Shown here in pieces: positions 38,363-48,202 of a stretch of 64,000 bases of DNA. Below the pieces are notes generated by a model. The model searched no databases. It saw only the letters and a program-made list of their open reading frames with translations, and was not told the DNA's origin. Both the position numbers and the translations under genes were made by a program. This DNA is from Pedobacter fastidiosus (lineage in GTDB: Bacteria > Bacteroidota > Bacteroidia > Sphingobacteriales > Sphingobacteriaceae). The DNA lies in assembly GCF_014306625.1 (NCBI RefSeq), contig NZ_JACRYL010000003.1, positions 248,390 to 312,389 of the forward strand. Reading direction: 5' to 3'. Numbering within the stretch: the stretch's first letter is position 1; each line of letters starts with the position of its first letter.

Positions 38363-39463
38363 ATGAAGAAGAACATTTTAGTAATACCTGGCGATGGTAT
38401 TGGCCCCGAAGTTACCACATGGGGAAAAGCAGCATTAGAGAAAATCGCTGAGATTTTTGGACATGAATTTGTGTTCGATGAAGCACTAATGGGACATGCA
38501 GCTATTGAAGTTACTGGCGAACCATTGCCTGATGAAACTTTAGAAAAAGCAAGAAAAAGTGATGCAATTCTCTTTGGTGCAATCGGTCATGCCATGTACG
38601 ACAACGACCCAAGCTTAAAAGTTAGACCAGAACAAGGTTTATTAAAGATTCGCAAGGAACTTGGCTTGTTTGCAAATCTCCGCCCAATATTACTATTTGA
38701 TGAACTTCTTCAGGCCTCAAGTATTAAAGCAGAAATTTTAAGAGGAACAGATATTTTGTTCTTCCGTGAGTTAACTGGTGATGTTTACTTTGGTGAAAAA
38801 ATCCGTTCAGAAGATAGAAATACAGCTTCCGATTTAATGATTTATCACCGTTACGAAGTGGAACGTATTGCACATAAAGCATATCAAGCCGCACAACAAC
38901 GTAGTAAAAGACTATGTTCTGTTGATAAAGCGAACGTTTTGGAAAGCTCTCGTTTATGGCGAGAAACAGTTCAGGAAATTGCAAAACAATATCCAGATGT
39001 AGAAACAGAACATATGTTTATCGATAATGCAGCGATGCAATTGATTAAAAATCCTAAGAAATTTGATGTGGTTTTAACCGCGAATTTATTTGGAGATATT
39101 CTTACAGATGAAGCCTCACAAATTGCAGGTTCTATGGGTATGTTGGCGTCGGCATCTGTTGGTGAAAGTACAGGTTTCTTTGAGCCTATCCACGGTTCTG
39201 CACACGATATTGCTGGGAAAGACCTAGCCAATCCGCTAGCCTCTATCCTATCCGCAGCCCTCATGCTCGAAATTGGTTTCGGCCTTAAAGAAGAAGCAAA
39301 ACTATTGGTTGACACGATTGACCAAGTGCTGAAAGAAGGCTTTAGAACACATGATATTGCCGACCAAACTACCAACCGATTTAAAGTTTTAGGTACAGCT
39401 GAAATGGGTAAATTGGTAATGAAATTTTTATCCCAAAAATTAACCACAACAAACCAAGCATAA
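38363..39463 (+). CDS. leuB: 3-isopropylmalate dehydrogenase
   Basis: 366 aa. N-terminal NAD motif PGDGIGPEV, substrate-loop segment [21 protein letters not shown] and the metal-binding region [14 protein letters not shown] and [16 protein letters not shown] are typical of LeuB. It oxidises 3-isopropylmalate to 2-ketoisocaproate. It overlaps leuA by one base (TAATG), implying coupled translation. Confidence 0.96.
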   Translation: MKKNILVIPGDGIGPEVTTWGKAALEKIAEIFGHEFVFDEALMGHAAIEVTGEPLPDETLEKARKSDAILFGAIGHAMYDNDPSLKVRPEQGLLKIRKELGLFANLRPILLFDELLQASSIKAEILRGTDILFFRELTGDVYFGEKIRSEDRNTASDLMIYHRYEVERIAHKAYQAAQQRSKRLCSVDKANVLESSRLWRETVQEIAKQYPDVETEHMFIDNAAMQLIKNPKKFDVVLTANLFGDILTDEASQIAGSMGMLASASVGESTGFFEPIHGSAHDIAGKDLANPLASILSAALMLEIGFGLKEEAKLLVDTIDQVLKEGFRTHDIADQTTNRFKVLGTAEMGKLVMKFLSQKLTTTNQA

Positions 39464-40968
39464 TGATACACGACCCGAATAAAGTATATATTTTCGATAC
39501 CACCTTACGCGATGGCGAACAAGTCCCCGGATGCCAATTAGATACCAATCAAAAAATTGAAATTGCGAAAGCACTTGAATTGCTTGGCGTTGATGTAATT
39601 GAAGCCGGTTTCCCAATCTCAAGTCCTGGCGATTTCCAAAGTGTGGTAGAGTTATCTAAAGCCATTAAAAACCCAACAATTTGTGCTTTAACCCGTGCAA
39701 TTAAAGGTGATATCGATGTTGCTGCAGAATCTTTGAAGTACGCAAAATACCCGCGAATCCACACCGGAATTGGCGCATCAGATATGCACATCCAATATAA
39801 GTTTAACAGTACCCGTGAAAAGATTTTAGAAAGAGCGGTTGAGGCTGTTAAGTATGCCAAGAAATTTGTTGAAGATGTAGAATTCTATGCTGAAGATGCA
39901 GGAAGAGCAGATAATGCCTTTTTAGCACAAATGATTGAAGCCGTTATTGCAGCTGGTGCAACTGTAGTAAATATTCCAGATACCAACGGTTATTGTTTGC
40001 CAGACCAGTATGGTTCGAAAATTCTTTATCTAAAAGAAAACGTTAAAAATATCGATCAAGCCATAATCTCTGTTCACTGCCACAACGATTTAGGTGTTGC
40101 AACAGCAAACAGTATTGCCGGTGTTTTAAATGGTGCACGCCAAATTGAATGTACCATCAACGGAATTGGCGAAAGGGCTGGAAACACGGCTTTAGAAGAG
40201 GTTTCAATGATTTTGAAAACACATGCTTTAGGTTTACATACAGGAATTAACAGTAAACATTTTACTGAGATTAGCGGAATGGTAAGCCGTATGATGCACA
40301 TGCCGGTACAACCGAACAAAGCAATTGTTGGAAAAAATGCTTTTGCGCATAGTTCAGGGATTCATCAAGATGGATTTTTGAAACACCGTGAAAACTATGA
40401 AATCATCAACCCTGAAGATGTTGGCTTAAACAGTGCGGACATTATTTTAACTGCTCGTAGCGGTCGGCATGCATTAAAACACCATTTAGAACGTTTAGAT
40501 TATGATATTGAGAAAATTAATATTGATGATGTTTACGAACGTTTCTTGGTTTTGGCCGATGAGAAAAAAGACATTAGCGATGATGATTTACTTTTCTTAA
40601 TGAGTAATGGCGAAACAGAATCGTACAAAAATGGCTATAAATTAAACTTGCTTCAGGTGGTTTGTGGTGATCAGGAAAAACCTACTGCAAATATTAAATT
40701 GCAATACGAAGGCGTTGTTAAAGAAGCAAAAGCTGAAGGAAACGGCCCTGTTGATGCAACTATAAATGCGATTGTAAGTATAATCGATAAAGATATTACG
40801 CTTAAAGAATTTACCATCCAGGCGATGCACGGTGGAAGTGATGATGTGAGCAAGGTTAACATGAAGGTAGATTATAATGGTAAATCTTTCGTTGGTTTTG
40901 GTTTCAGTACGGATATTGTGAAGGCATCAGCCAATGCATATTTGGATGCAATTAATAAGTTTTTGTAA
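39463..40968 (+). CDS. leuA: 2-isopropylmalate synthase
   Basis: 501 aa. The HMG-like barrel starts with [16 protein letters not shown], has the metal site [13 protein letters not shown], and the C-terminal LeuA regulatory domain is present ([23 protein letters not shown]). It condenses acetyl-CoA with 2-ketoisovalerate, the first step of Leu synthesis, and is usually Leu-inhibited. Overlaps the leuB stop by one base. Confidence 0.96.
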   Translation: MIHDPNKVYIFDTTLRDGEQVPGCQLDTNQKIEIAKALELLGVDVIEAGFPISSPGDFQSVVELSKAIKNPTICALTRAIKGDIDVAAESLKYAKYPRIHTGIGASDMHIQYKFNSTREKILERAVEAVKYAKKFVEDVEFYAEDAGRADNAFLAQMIEAVIAAGATVVNIPDTNGYCLPDQYGSKILYLKENVKNIDQAIISVHCHNDLGVATANSIAGVLNGARQIECTINGIGERAGNTALEEVSMILKTHALGLHTGINSKHFTEISGMVSRMMHMPVQPNKAIVGKNAFAHSSGIHQDGFLKHRENYEIINPEDVGLNSADIILTARSGRHALKHHLERLDYDIEKINIDDVYERFLVLADEKKDISDDDLLFLMSNGETESYKNGYKLNLLQVVCGDQEKPTANIKLQYEGVVKEAKAEGNGPVDATINAIVSIIDKDITLKEFTIQAMHGGSDDVSKVNMKVDYNGKSFVGFGFSTDIVKASANAYLDAINKFL

Positions 40969-41285
40969 GGCTAAAGTTAACACACTCATCATTGCGAGGC
41001 ACGAAGCAATCTTAAAACTATGGGTTAGTATCTTTCGCTTTAGGATTGCTTCGTACCTCGCAATGACGCCTGAAACTTAAACCTGATAGCAGTGGAAATA
41101 CTTTTTGCGTGCAGCAACCCTGAATATGCTGTCATGCTTCGTGCCTCAGCATGACAGAAGTTTTAAAAAAGATTGCAACGAATAGCAGGACTTAAATGAC
41201 CAAAAAGCACTGAACTAGCTTTTCAAAAAAATAAACAAATAAAACACAATACTAAAAGCCCCTTTAGGGGTTTGGGGTTAAAAAA
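40969..41285. repeat. Intergenic repeats between leuA and ilvA
   Basis: Holds a full GCGAGGCACGAAGCAATC palindrome (40989-41068), a smaller palindrome around CTGTCATGCTTCGTGCCTCA (41138-41158), a tail of the dispersed 15425-type repeat (41187-41228) and the CCCCTTTAGGGG element (41253-41275) directly before the ilvA start. No gene is seen. Confidence 0.75.
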
Positions 41286-42536
41286 ATGACTAACACAATA
41301 AAAAATACTTTCGATTTTGAAGGCGCTTTTAAAACTTTAGAAGGCGTTGTAAAACGCACTCCTCTTGAGTTTAATGAAGGACTATCGTTAAAATACAATG
41401 CAAATATTTATCTTAAAAGAGAAGATTTACAAATTGTGCGTTCTTACAAATTGCGTGGTGCCTATAATAAGATAAGCACTTTAAATGCTGATGCATTAAA
41501 AAATGGGATTGTTTGTGCCAGCGCTGGTAATCATGCTCAAGGTGTAGCTTATTCTTGCAAAAAATTAAACATTAAAGGCGTAATTTTTATGCCTGAGATA
41601 ACCCCCAAACAGAAAATTAAGCAGGTAAATATGTTTGGTGGCGACAATATTGAAATTATTTTAGTTGGCGACACCTTTGATGATTGTTTAAAAGAAGCCT
41701 TAATTTATTGTGAAGAAAAATCATCGACATTCATTCCGCCTTTTGACGACGATAAAATAATTGAAGGACAGGCCACTGTTGCAATGGAAATTTTTCAGGA
41801 TTTACCTGAGTTAGATGCCATAATTGTACCTGTAGGCGGGGGCGGTTTAGCCTCGGGTGTTAGTGCCTACCTGCAAACGGTAAAACCCTCTGTAAAAATA
41901 TTCGGTGTTGAGCCCATGGGTGCGCCTTCATTAAGCGAAGCTCTTAAAAATGGCGGACCAATAACCGTTGAAAACATAGAACGATTTGTAGATGGTGCGG
42001 CAGTAAAAAGAATGGGCTGGATAACCTATAAATATTGTCAGGAACTTTTAAGCTCTACCTACCTAATCCCTGAAGGGCAAATTTGTACCACCATTTTAAA
42101 GCTTTATAATGAAGATGCCATTGTTGTAGAACCTGCTGGTGCGTTATCTGTTGCAGCTTTAGAGCAAGTAAAAGATCAAATTGTTGGCAAAAACATAGTG
42201 TGTGTGATTAGTGGAGGCAATAATGATATCGAACGGATGCAGGAAATTAAAGAGAAATCTTTGCTTTTTGAAGGTCTAAAACATTACTTTATTGTCCGTT
42301 TCCCACAAAGACCAGGGGCTTTAAAACTCTTTGTAAATGAGGTTTTAGGTCCACATGATGATATTACCCGTTTTGAGTTTATTAAAAAAACCAATAAAGA
42401 AAATGGACCTGCTTTAGTGGGTATCGAATTAACCAATAAGGATGATTACGCAAGTTTGCTAGAGAGAATGAAAGAGTTTAAATTCGAAATTATTGAGTTG
42501 AATCAAGACCAGACTTTGTTTGAATATTTGGTTTAA
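41286..42536 (+). CDS. ilvA: Threonine dehydratase (threonine deaminase)
   Basis: 416 aa fold-type II PLP enzyme. The PLP lysine is in VRSYKLRGAYNKI (near residue 58), the glycine loop is VGGGGLASGVSAYL, and SGGNNDIERM is typical. The C-terminal part from residue 330 (HYFIVRFPQRPGALKLFVNEVLGPHDDITRF) is an ACT-like regulatory domain, so Ile feedback is likely. It makes 2-ketobutyrate from threonine for Ile synthesis. Confidence 0.96.
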   Translation: MTNTIKNTFDFEGAFKTLEGVVKRTPLEFNEGLSLKYNANIYLKREDLQIVRSYKLRGAYNKISTLNADALKNGIVCASAGNHAQGVAYSCKKLNIKGVIFMPEITPKQKIKQVNMFGGDNIEIILVGDTFDDCLKEALIYCEEKSSTFIPPFDDDKIIEGQATVAMEIFQDLPELDAIIVPVGGGGLASGVSAYLQTVKPSVKIFGVEPMGAPSLSEALKNGGPITVENIERFVDGAAVKRMGWITYKYCQELLSSTYLIPEGQICTTILKLYNEDAIVVEPAGALSVAALEQVKDQIVGKNIVCVISGGNNDIERMQEIKEKSLLFEGLKHYFIVRFPQRPGALKLFVNEVLGPHDDITRFEFIKKTNKENGPALVGIELTNKDDYASLLERMKEFKFEIIELNQDQTLFEYLV

Positions 42537-42572
42537 GGGAACAGAAAGTAAAGCCTTTAAAGTTTAATCTTG

Positions 42573-42708
42573 CTGTCATTCTGAGGCACGAAGAATCTAC
42601 AAGCGATGAAATACAATCGTCAATTAAACCACCGCAAAAAAAATGTTAGTGCAGTATGTTCTAGCAGTATTAATTGTTAGGGATTCTTCACTGCGTTCAG
42701 AATGACAG
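42573..42708. repeat. Palindromic repeat, CTGTCATTCTGAGGCACGAAG family
   Basis: Left arm CTGTCATTCTGAGGCACGAA plus GAATC, right arm GGATTCTTCACTGCGTTCAG plus AATGACAG, loop about 80 nt. Related in sequence to the kdp-locus and GCACGAAGCAATC families. Confidence 0.75.
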
Positions 42709-42734
42709 ACCTAACAAAGCAAAAATAAAGAGAT

Positions 42735-43085
42735 ATGAACTTCAAAAATTTAACAAACAAAACATTAATAACCGATAACGATTTAGATTGGGAGGCCTTA
42801 GGGCTTGGCGTTAAGCGTAAAATTATGGCTTACGATGACAGCCTAATGTTGGTTAAAGTAGCGTTTGAAAAAGATGCGATTGGAACAATTCATAATCATC
42901 CACACTTACAAATGAGTTACGTAGCTAAAGGAAGTTTCGAAGTTACAATGGGCAATGATAAAAAAGTGCTGAACGAAGGAGATGTATTTTTTGCTCCAAC
43001 GATGGTATTTCATGGTGTAGTTTGTTTAGAAGCAGGACTTTTAGTTGATATTTTTAATCCGCATCGTGAGGATTTTTTGAAATAA
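42735..43085 (+). CDS. Small cupin-domain protein
   Basis: 116 aa cupin. The metal-binding histidines are in TIHNHPHLQMSYVAKGSFEV and a later His in MVFHGVVCLEAG. The fold is complete. Function cannot be given beyond a likely metal-dependent or sugar-binding role. It closes the plus-strand block. Confidence 0.8.
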   Translation: MNFKNLTNKTLITDNDLDWEALGLGVKRKIMAYDDSLMLVKVAFEKDAIGTIHNHPHLQMSYVAKGSFEVTMGNDKKVLNEGDVFFAPTMVFHGVVCLEAGLLVDIFNPHREDFLK

Positions 43086-43173
43086 TTTTTACTAGCTAAA
43101 AAATCTTCGAGCATTAAAGTTAATTACCCCATTTTTTTGAATGCCAACTTATTTAGCAAGGTTTTTTTGAAAT

Positions 43174-43279
43174 AAAGAGAGGGTTAAAGAAATTAAATAC
43201 CTAACCTTTTAATTGCTGATGTTGCCACTAAACTAAAACTTCTACATTTTAAAGCAACATTCTTTAACCGCTCTCTTTT
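43174..43279. repeat. Long-looped inverted repeat between convergent genes
   Basis: AAAGAGAGGGTTAAAGAA (43174-43191) and TTCTTTAACCGCTCTCTTTT (43260-43279) are inverted copies with one base bulged. The loop is about 68 nt. It may be a shared terminator region between the cupin and hydrolase genes. Confidence 0.5.
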
Positions 43280-43283
43280 AAAA

Positions 43284-43592
43284 TTATAAACTTTTTACGC
43301 TCCCGTTTTTTACTTCCAGCTTTGCGCTAAAAACCATATTTGGATCTAGCCGTTTAGTTATGGTTTCTCTAATTGTTTTAGCTGTACGATTTACTTTTCC
43401 TTTAAAAACAACCTTCCCTTTATATAAAACTTTAATTGCTTTATCGAGATTGAGCATTTTATCGTTTAAATAAATAAATAGCGTTTCATCATCATTATGC
43501 TCGATGGTAATGGTATTCTCTTTTAAAGAAACTGCAGCTAAATCTCCTGTCTTCAAACCCGTTGAGTCGGTACCGAGCCAATAAAAATCGCT
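43284..43592 (-). pseudogene. C-terminal extension of the alpha/beta hydrolase, cut off by an in-frame TAA
   Basis: Directly after the TAA at 43593-43595 the same reading frame stays open for 103 codons (SDFYWLGTDSTGLKTGDLAAV ... ending NGSVKSL). The residues look like a small beta-rich domain that follows the hydrolase domain in related proteins (TITIEHNDDETLFIYLNDKM, KAIKVLYKGKVVFKGKV). No frameshift is needed, only a stop codon. It could be translated separately from the TTG at 43556, but a disrupted tail is more likely. Confidence 0.65.
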
Positions 43593-44441
43593 TTAGTGCC
43601 GATCATCCTGAACCCAGTTTATTTTCTTAGGTAAGGGGTTTCTAGTATATTTTGCCATCCAATCTAAAGCAATGGTATCCTTTCTATTCATCCAATGTGG
43701 CAAACCTTCATAAACTGTTGTAGAATGTGTGTATCCCGCAGTATCTATCAATTTTAAGCTATCCAATTTCTCTCCCCAAGCTTTAACCAATTTATTTCGG
43801 TTGTAGGCAGAATCTGCACCACCAACAAATGCAGTAAAAGGCAAATTCCTCAATGGTAAAGCAGAAGCATCTCCTGGATGACCAGCCATCATTGCCGCAG
43901 CAGCCCACCGATCTGCCATTCTTGGAGCCAGCTGAAATACACCATCCCCTCCAGCAGAATAGCCCATAATGTAAACCTTGTTCGGATTTACGCCAAGGAA
44001 AATAACAGCTCTTTTAATAACGGAATCGAGCATATTATCTATGTGATCTTCGTGCCAAAGGTTCCATGTATTTGTTGGTGCACGTGGCACGAGATAAACC
44101 CCTTCTGCCGGAGTATATAAAAGGTGTTGATTTTGCCACTGCTGATCATTAACTTCTGCTGGAGCATTACCTCCTCCATGTAATGAAATAAATAAACTTC
44201 TACCAGTTTCAGGTTTCTTTCCAAAGATTTTATAGTCGTATTTCATTACCAAATCCTTATATAAAACCACATTGGTTTTCCATTTATCACCTGTACTTTG
44301 TTTGTATTTTGCTAATTCTTTGCTTATCTCGGCACTTTCAAAAGCATCTGCTTCGTTTTTAGTTAAGTGTTGACCATATATTAATTGCGTGGAAGAAATT
44401 CCAAGCAAAATCAACAGTAGGGATATTTTTTTTGATAACAT
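43593..44441 (-). CDS. Secreted alpha/beta hydrolase, truncated relative to its reading frame
   Basis: 282 aa from ATG at 44441, which starts a signal peptide (LSKKISLLLILLGISSTQLIYG); an upstream ATG at 44483 lies in the preceding gene and was not used. The nucleophile motif GYSAGG and the catalytic-type His in YEGLPHWMNRKD are present, with ISLHGGGNAPAEVND as oxyanion region. It looks like an esterase or depolymerase-type enzyme. The chain ends at WVQDDRH with TAA although the frame continues; see the next part. Last gene of the metalloprotease-thioredoxin block. Confidence 0.75.
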   Translation of the reverse strand: MLSKKISLLLILLGISSTQLIYGQHLTKNEADAFESAEISKELAKYKQSTGDKWKTNVVLYKDLVMKYDYKIFGKKPETGRSLFISLHGGGNAPAEVNDQQWQNQHLLYTPAEGVYLVPRAPTNTWNLWHEDHIDNMLDSVIKRAVIFLGVNPNKVYIMGYSAGGDGVFQLAPRMADRWAAAAMMAGHPGDASALPLRNLPFTAFVGGADSAYNRNKLVKAWGEKLDSLKLIDTAGYTHSTTVYEGLPHWMNRKDTIALDWMAKYTRNPLPKKINWVQDDRH

Positions 44442-44473
44442 ATTTATTGAGGTATGATTGATATTTCTAGACT

Positions 44474-45715
44474 CTATTCCCAAGTTTTTAAACCTTTTTT
44501 CATTTTTTCTAACGTTGCGATATAACTTGCATTATTGGATTTTCCGGCCAAAACTACTGCTTTATTCTCAACTGTTATCGCATCTTTCTTTTTACCAAGT
44601 TTATACAGAATATTGGCATACGTATCCATATAAACAGGATTGTTGTTATTCTTAAAAGATGTTTTGCTCCAGTTGGCTGCTTCGCTTAAATAAATGGTAT
44701 CCTTACAATTTTTAAAAACATCCCAAGCTAAATTGTTTAAGGTTTCTGGTGAAGCATCTTGACCATAAGTTTTCATATAATCTACAGCTGCTTGTGCAAA
44801 ATTTTTCCAATCAGCTATATTAGAGTAATATCTAATCTTACTAGAAATAACCATCTTATCTACATAGTTAGCCATTTTAGGATATTTGTCCATCGCATTT
44901 TTCTTAACCAATTCCCAATCAGTTTTACTGCCATTCGAAAGCACTTTTGAATTAATTTCTTCTTCCTCAATAATTGGTTTAAGAATATTTGCTGTTGCTT
45001 CAGCGCCCGATACAGAATCTACCTTAGCCATATTGTTATAGAAGAATTTAAAGCCATTATCAGTACTACTGCGGGTAAAATAGGTGATCATTTCTATATT
45101 ATCTTTAGTAAACATCGATTTTTGTGTGGCAAAATATTCCGATGTTAATACCATAGCAGTTGAGTCGTTTCCTTCCTTAAGCATAGCAATGGCCATATTT
45201 CTAATTAATGCAGGTTCTCTATCACCAGCATTATACTTTTTCGAAACAGTATAATATTGTTTGGATGGATCGATTGCATCTTGAGCTAAGGCCACAAATT
45301 CATCAGCTGTAGAAGATGCTCCAACTATTCTATGAACGGCTTCCCCATCACCATTAAAAAATAGAAAAGTTGGAAATGCCTTGATCACATATTTTTTCTC
45401 AATATCATCTGCAACTGGATGCCAAGCCTTAACGTCTTCATTATCCTTTGCAGTTTTATCGAATTGCAACTTAACACTGATAAAATTCTTATTAAAAAAA
45501 TCGCCAGCTTTTGCTTGTGGAAAAACATTATTGCTCATCATTTTGCATGGGCCACACCAAGTGGCAAAACAATCGATAAATATCAATTTATTTTCTGCCT
45601 TTGCTTTTGCCTTAACCTGTTCCCATGTTAATCCATGTTCAAAATGGATGCCCTTATCTTGTGCCTTTACCAAAAAAGGCAAAATAAGTAATAATAAAAT
45701 GCTTAGTTTTTTCAT
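44474..45715 (-). CDS. Secreted thioredoxin-domain protein
   Basis: 413 aa with signal peptide (MKKLSILLLLILPFLVKAQ). Residues 25-150 form a thioredoxin domain with active site CFATWCGPCKMM and the cis-Pro region AFPTFLFFNGDG. The remaining 260 residues are helical and TPR-like (TLNNLAWDVFKNCKDTIYL, TYANILYKLGKKKDAIT). It is 18 bp downstream of the metalloprotease gene. It probably acts on disulfides in the periplasm. Confidence 0.87.
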   Translation of the reverse strand: MKKLSILLLLILPFLVKAQDKGIHFEHGLTWEQVKAKAKAENKLIFIDCFATWCGPCKMMSNNVFPQAKAGDFFNKNFISVKLQFDKTAKDNEDVKAWHPVADDIEKKYVIKAFPTFLFFNGDGEAVHRIVGASSTADEFVALAQDAIDPSKQYYTVSKKYNAGDREPALIRNMAIAMLKEGNDSTAMVLTSEYFATQKSMFTKDNIEMITYFTRSSTDNGFKFFYNNMAKVDSVSGAEATANILKPIIEEEEINSKVLSNGSKTDWELVKKNAMDKYPKMANYVDKMVISSKIRYYSNIADWKNFAQAAVDYMKTYGQDASPETLNNLAWDVFKNCKDTIYLSEAANWSKTSFKNNNNPVYMDTYANILYKLGKKKDAITVENKAVVLAGKSNNASYIATLEKMKKGLKTWE

Positions 45716-45733
45716 TTGTTGTTTTGTTGTTTT

Positions 45734-48118
45734 TTAATTGATTTTTAGTGCTTTATCTATTCTTCTGGCTACTTCGTTTAAATGTGCCTTTGAACTTTGG
45801 TTTGTTGTTTTTGGTATCGCTATGGAAATATCTTTTCTCAGTATTTCTAAATTTTCTCTAGCAATACAGGATAAGTCCTTTGAATATTGAGGATTGCCTA
45901 GCATACTTGTTAAAAAGTATATATATGTTTTTTGTAAGCTCCGCCTATATATTGTTATAGGTTTATTATTTATCAATTCGCTCCAGATACCTAATTTCAA
46001 ATCGTTTAACAATTCATTAGCGGTATAAGCTTCATCTCCTAAGGATGCTTCTGCTCTGAATGTTAAATCGAGTTTGGTATTAATTAGTTTATTGAACATT
46101 ACATTTTGTAATGTACCAACAATCAAAAGTGGATTATCGCCAGTCCGGGCTAACACATCTTTATCCAGTAACCAGTATGGTGTAGCAAAAAGGTATTTAT
46201 TCAAAAATGCAACCGCTTCCTTTTGTTTCATTTTGGGCACATATTGATAAACAGCTATGGTATCGTTTGCAACTCTAGGCGTATTATAAATGCCACCAAT
46301 ATTTTTTAATACATGCTCTATATAATTAACATATTGCCCAAAAGGATTGCCATTTGGCGTATATCCGATTATTTCGTGGTACATGTTGGTTAAATCGGTA
46401 AAATTTTTATTCGGTTCTTTTGTCCAATTAATTAAATTGGGTACAAGTCTTTGTAAATTTTTAATTCCATATTCTCCAGCTTTCATGGCATTATCTCCTA
46501 AATCCTCCTTTTGTGCCCTTGGATCATTTTCATTGGAATCGTCTCCTTTTAAATAAATTAAACTTGGGTTTTTTAATTTTTCTGAGGCCCATTCTGCTAA
46601 ATAATTTTGTTCTTCAGCTGGAGTTTTAAATTGAGGAAAAAGGCGATAACCCCATTCAATTGCCCATTGATCATAATCACCTATTCTTGGAAAAAGGTCT
46701 TTTCCAGTAATTCCATCTTCAGGCTGGGCAACATAATTAAATCGCGAATAATCCATTATCGAAGGTGTATGCCCATGTTCTTCAACGTAAACTTTATCCC
46801 TTAATTTCTCTACTGGTACAGTAGAACTTGCGCCCATATTGTGCAAAAGGCCAAGTGTATGCCCAATTTCATGAGAAATAATTACTCTGATCAATTGTCC
46901 CATCAGTTCATCGTCAAAATTCATGTGCCGAGCTTTTGGATCGTTTACCGCAGCCTGAATAAAGTAAGTATCGTGGATAACTTTCATAATACCATGTGCC
47001 CAGTTTATATGGCTTTCTAGCAGTTCGCCACTTCGTGGATCATAAATGTTTGGTGCATTTACATCGCCCGTAGAAGGTTTATAAACAATTGCCGAATGTG
47101 CAGCGTCTTGCAAACTCCAAGTACTATCTTCGAGTGGCGTTGGAGCAATTTTACCAAAAATTGCATTTTTAAAACCTGCTTTTTCTAAAACAGGTTGCCA
47201 ATCGTTTACGCCCTGAATTAAATATGGGATCCATTTTTTGGGTGTTGCCGGATCGATGTAAAAAACAATGGGTTTTTTTGGTTCTACCAACTCTCCATGC
47301 TTATATTTATCCCAATCTTCAGCCTTAGGTTCTAATCGCCTACGCCGAATGAGCTTAACTTCGTTAATTCCATTTACTTCAAAGTTTATAGCGCTCGTAT
47401 TAAAATAGCCAATACGATCATCAAAGTACCTTGCCTGCATGGGTACTTTTGGTAACAATAAAAGTGAGGTATTAACTTCTGATGAATTGGTTTTGAGTGC
47501 TTGAATCTCTATATTGTCAGAAAAAGCTTTAACTGATGTGATTAAACTGTCAGCCCCTCCAAAAAGCTCATTATTGGTAATAAAAGCGGTTACATCAATT
47601 ACACTTCCATGTAAATTTTGGGTGTAGGCTTTAACATCAAAAGTTGTAATTATTGCTGGTAAGTTAGATCTGCTTATTGCCGAATAAATACCCGAACTTG
47701 TATCCTTTGGTACTGATTTATAACTCGGCGCATAGAGTATTAATTTATTCTTAACACTTTTATCAAAACGAATTACTTTTTGGTCATTTAACTGATCTCC
47801 GGTTACGATGGTTTCTGCTACTGCCTTTACCACACGGTTTACAACCACTATATCTCTACCCAGCATACTATCGGGTATTTCAAAATAAAATTTATCATTT
47901 TGATGATAAGTGGTAAAAAAGCCTCTACTTATTTTAGCACCACTTGAAATCAATTTATTAAATGAGACAAGTTGCCCGGCCAGTTTTTCTTGTTGTGCTG
48001 AGGCAGGTAATGTTGTAATAAGGAATATCATCAGCAATGCTGATGATATTCTAATTTTAATGATGATGTATTTTTTGAGAGCGTAATTAATGAATCCTGA
48101 ATGGGTTATCTTCAGCAT
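45734..48118 (-). CDS. Secreted zinc-dependent metalloprotease (DUF5117/DUF4953 type)
   Basis: 794 aa with a signal sequence ending LPASAQQ. The zinc motif HEIGHTLGLLHN lies near residue 413 and the downstream Met-turn is SIMDYSRFNYV, the metzincin pattern. The N-terminal region (VSFNKLISSGAKISRGFFTTYHQNDKFYFEI) matches the family of large Bacteroidota metalloproteases with domains DUF5117/DUF5118. It probably cleaves peptides at the surface or in the periplasm. It follows the SusCD block after a terminator, on the same strand. Confidence 0.88.
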   Translation of the reverse strand: MLKITHSGFINYALKKYIIIKIRISSALLMIFLITTLPASAQQEKLAGQLVSFNKLISSGAKISRGFFTTYHQNDKFYFEIPDSMLGRDIVVVNRVVKAVAETIVTGDQLNDQKVIRFDKSVKNKLILYAPSYKSVPKDTSSGIYSAISRSNLPAIITTFDVKAYTQNLHGSVIDVTAFITNNELFGGADSLITSVKAFSDNIEIQALKTNSSEVNTSLLLLPKVPMQARYFDDRIGYFNTSAINFEVNGINEVKLIRRRRLEPKAEDWDKYKHGELVEPKKPIVFYIDPATPKKWIPYLIQGVNDWQPVLEKAGFKNAIFGKIAPTPLEDSTWSLQDAAHSAIVYKPSTGDVNAPNIYDPRSGELLESHINWAHGIMKVIHDTYFIQAAVNDPKARHMNFDDELMGQLIRVIISHEIGHTLGLLHNMGASSTVPVEKLRDKVYVEEHGHTPSIMDYSRFNYVAQPEDGITGKDLFPRIGDYDQWAIEWGYRLFPQFKTPAEEQNYLAEWASEKLKNPSLIYLKGDDSNENDPRAQKEDLGDNAMKAGEYGIKNLQRLVPNLINWTKEPNKNFTDLTNMYHEIIGYTPNGNPFGQYVNYIEHVLKNIGGIYNTPRVANDTIAVYQYVPKMKQKEAVAFLNKYLFATPYWLLDKDVLARTGDNPLLIVGTLQNVMFNKLINTKLDLTFRAEASLGDEAYTANELLNDLKLGIWSELINNKPITIYRRSLQKTYIYFLTSMLGNPQYSKDLSCIARENLEILRKDISIAIPKTTNQSSKAHLNEVARRIDKALKIN

Positions 48119-48160
48119 GTTGGTTTAGGTTGCAGGAAAATTTATGTGGTTCGTTAGTTA

Positions 48161-48199
48161 AAAAAATATGGCCTACCCCAAATAAAAGGGTAAGCCACA
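48161..48199 (-). terminator. Terminator after the PKD-like lipoprotein gene
   Basis: On the minus strand GTGGCTTACCC / GGGGTAGGCCA pair around an AT loop and are followed by a run of T. It should end most transcription of the SusCD operon, leaving the metalloprotease gene to readthrough or its own promoter. Confidence 0.7.
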
Positions 48200-48202
48200 T
48201 TT

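Noticed and set aside
44442..44483. Upstream ATG of the hydrolase
   Set aside because: It overlaps the thioredoxin gene end and precedes the signal peptide by 14 residues.
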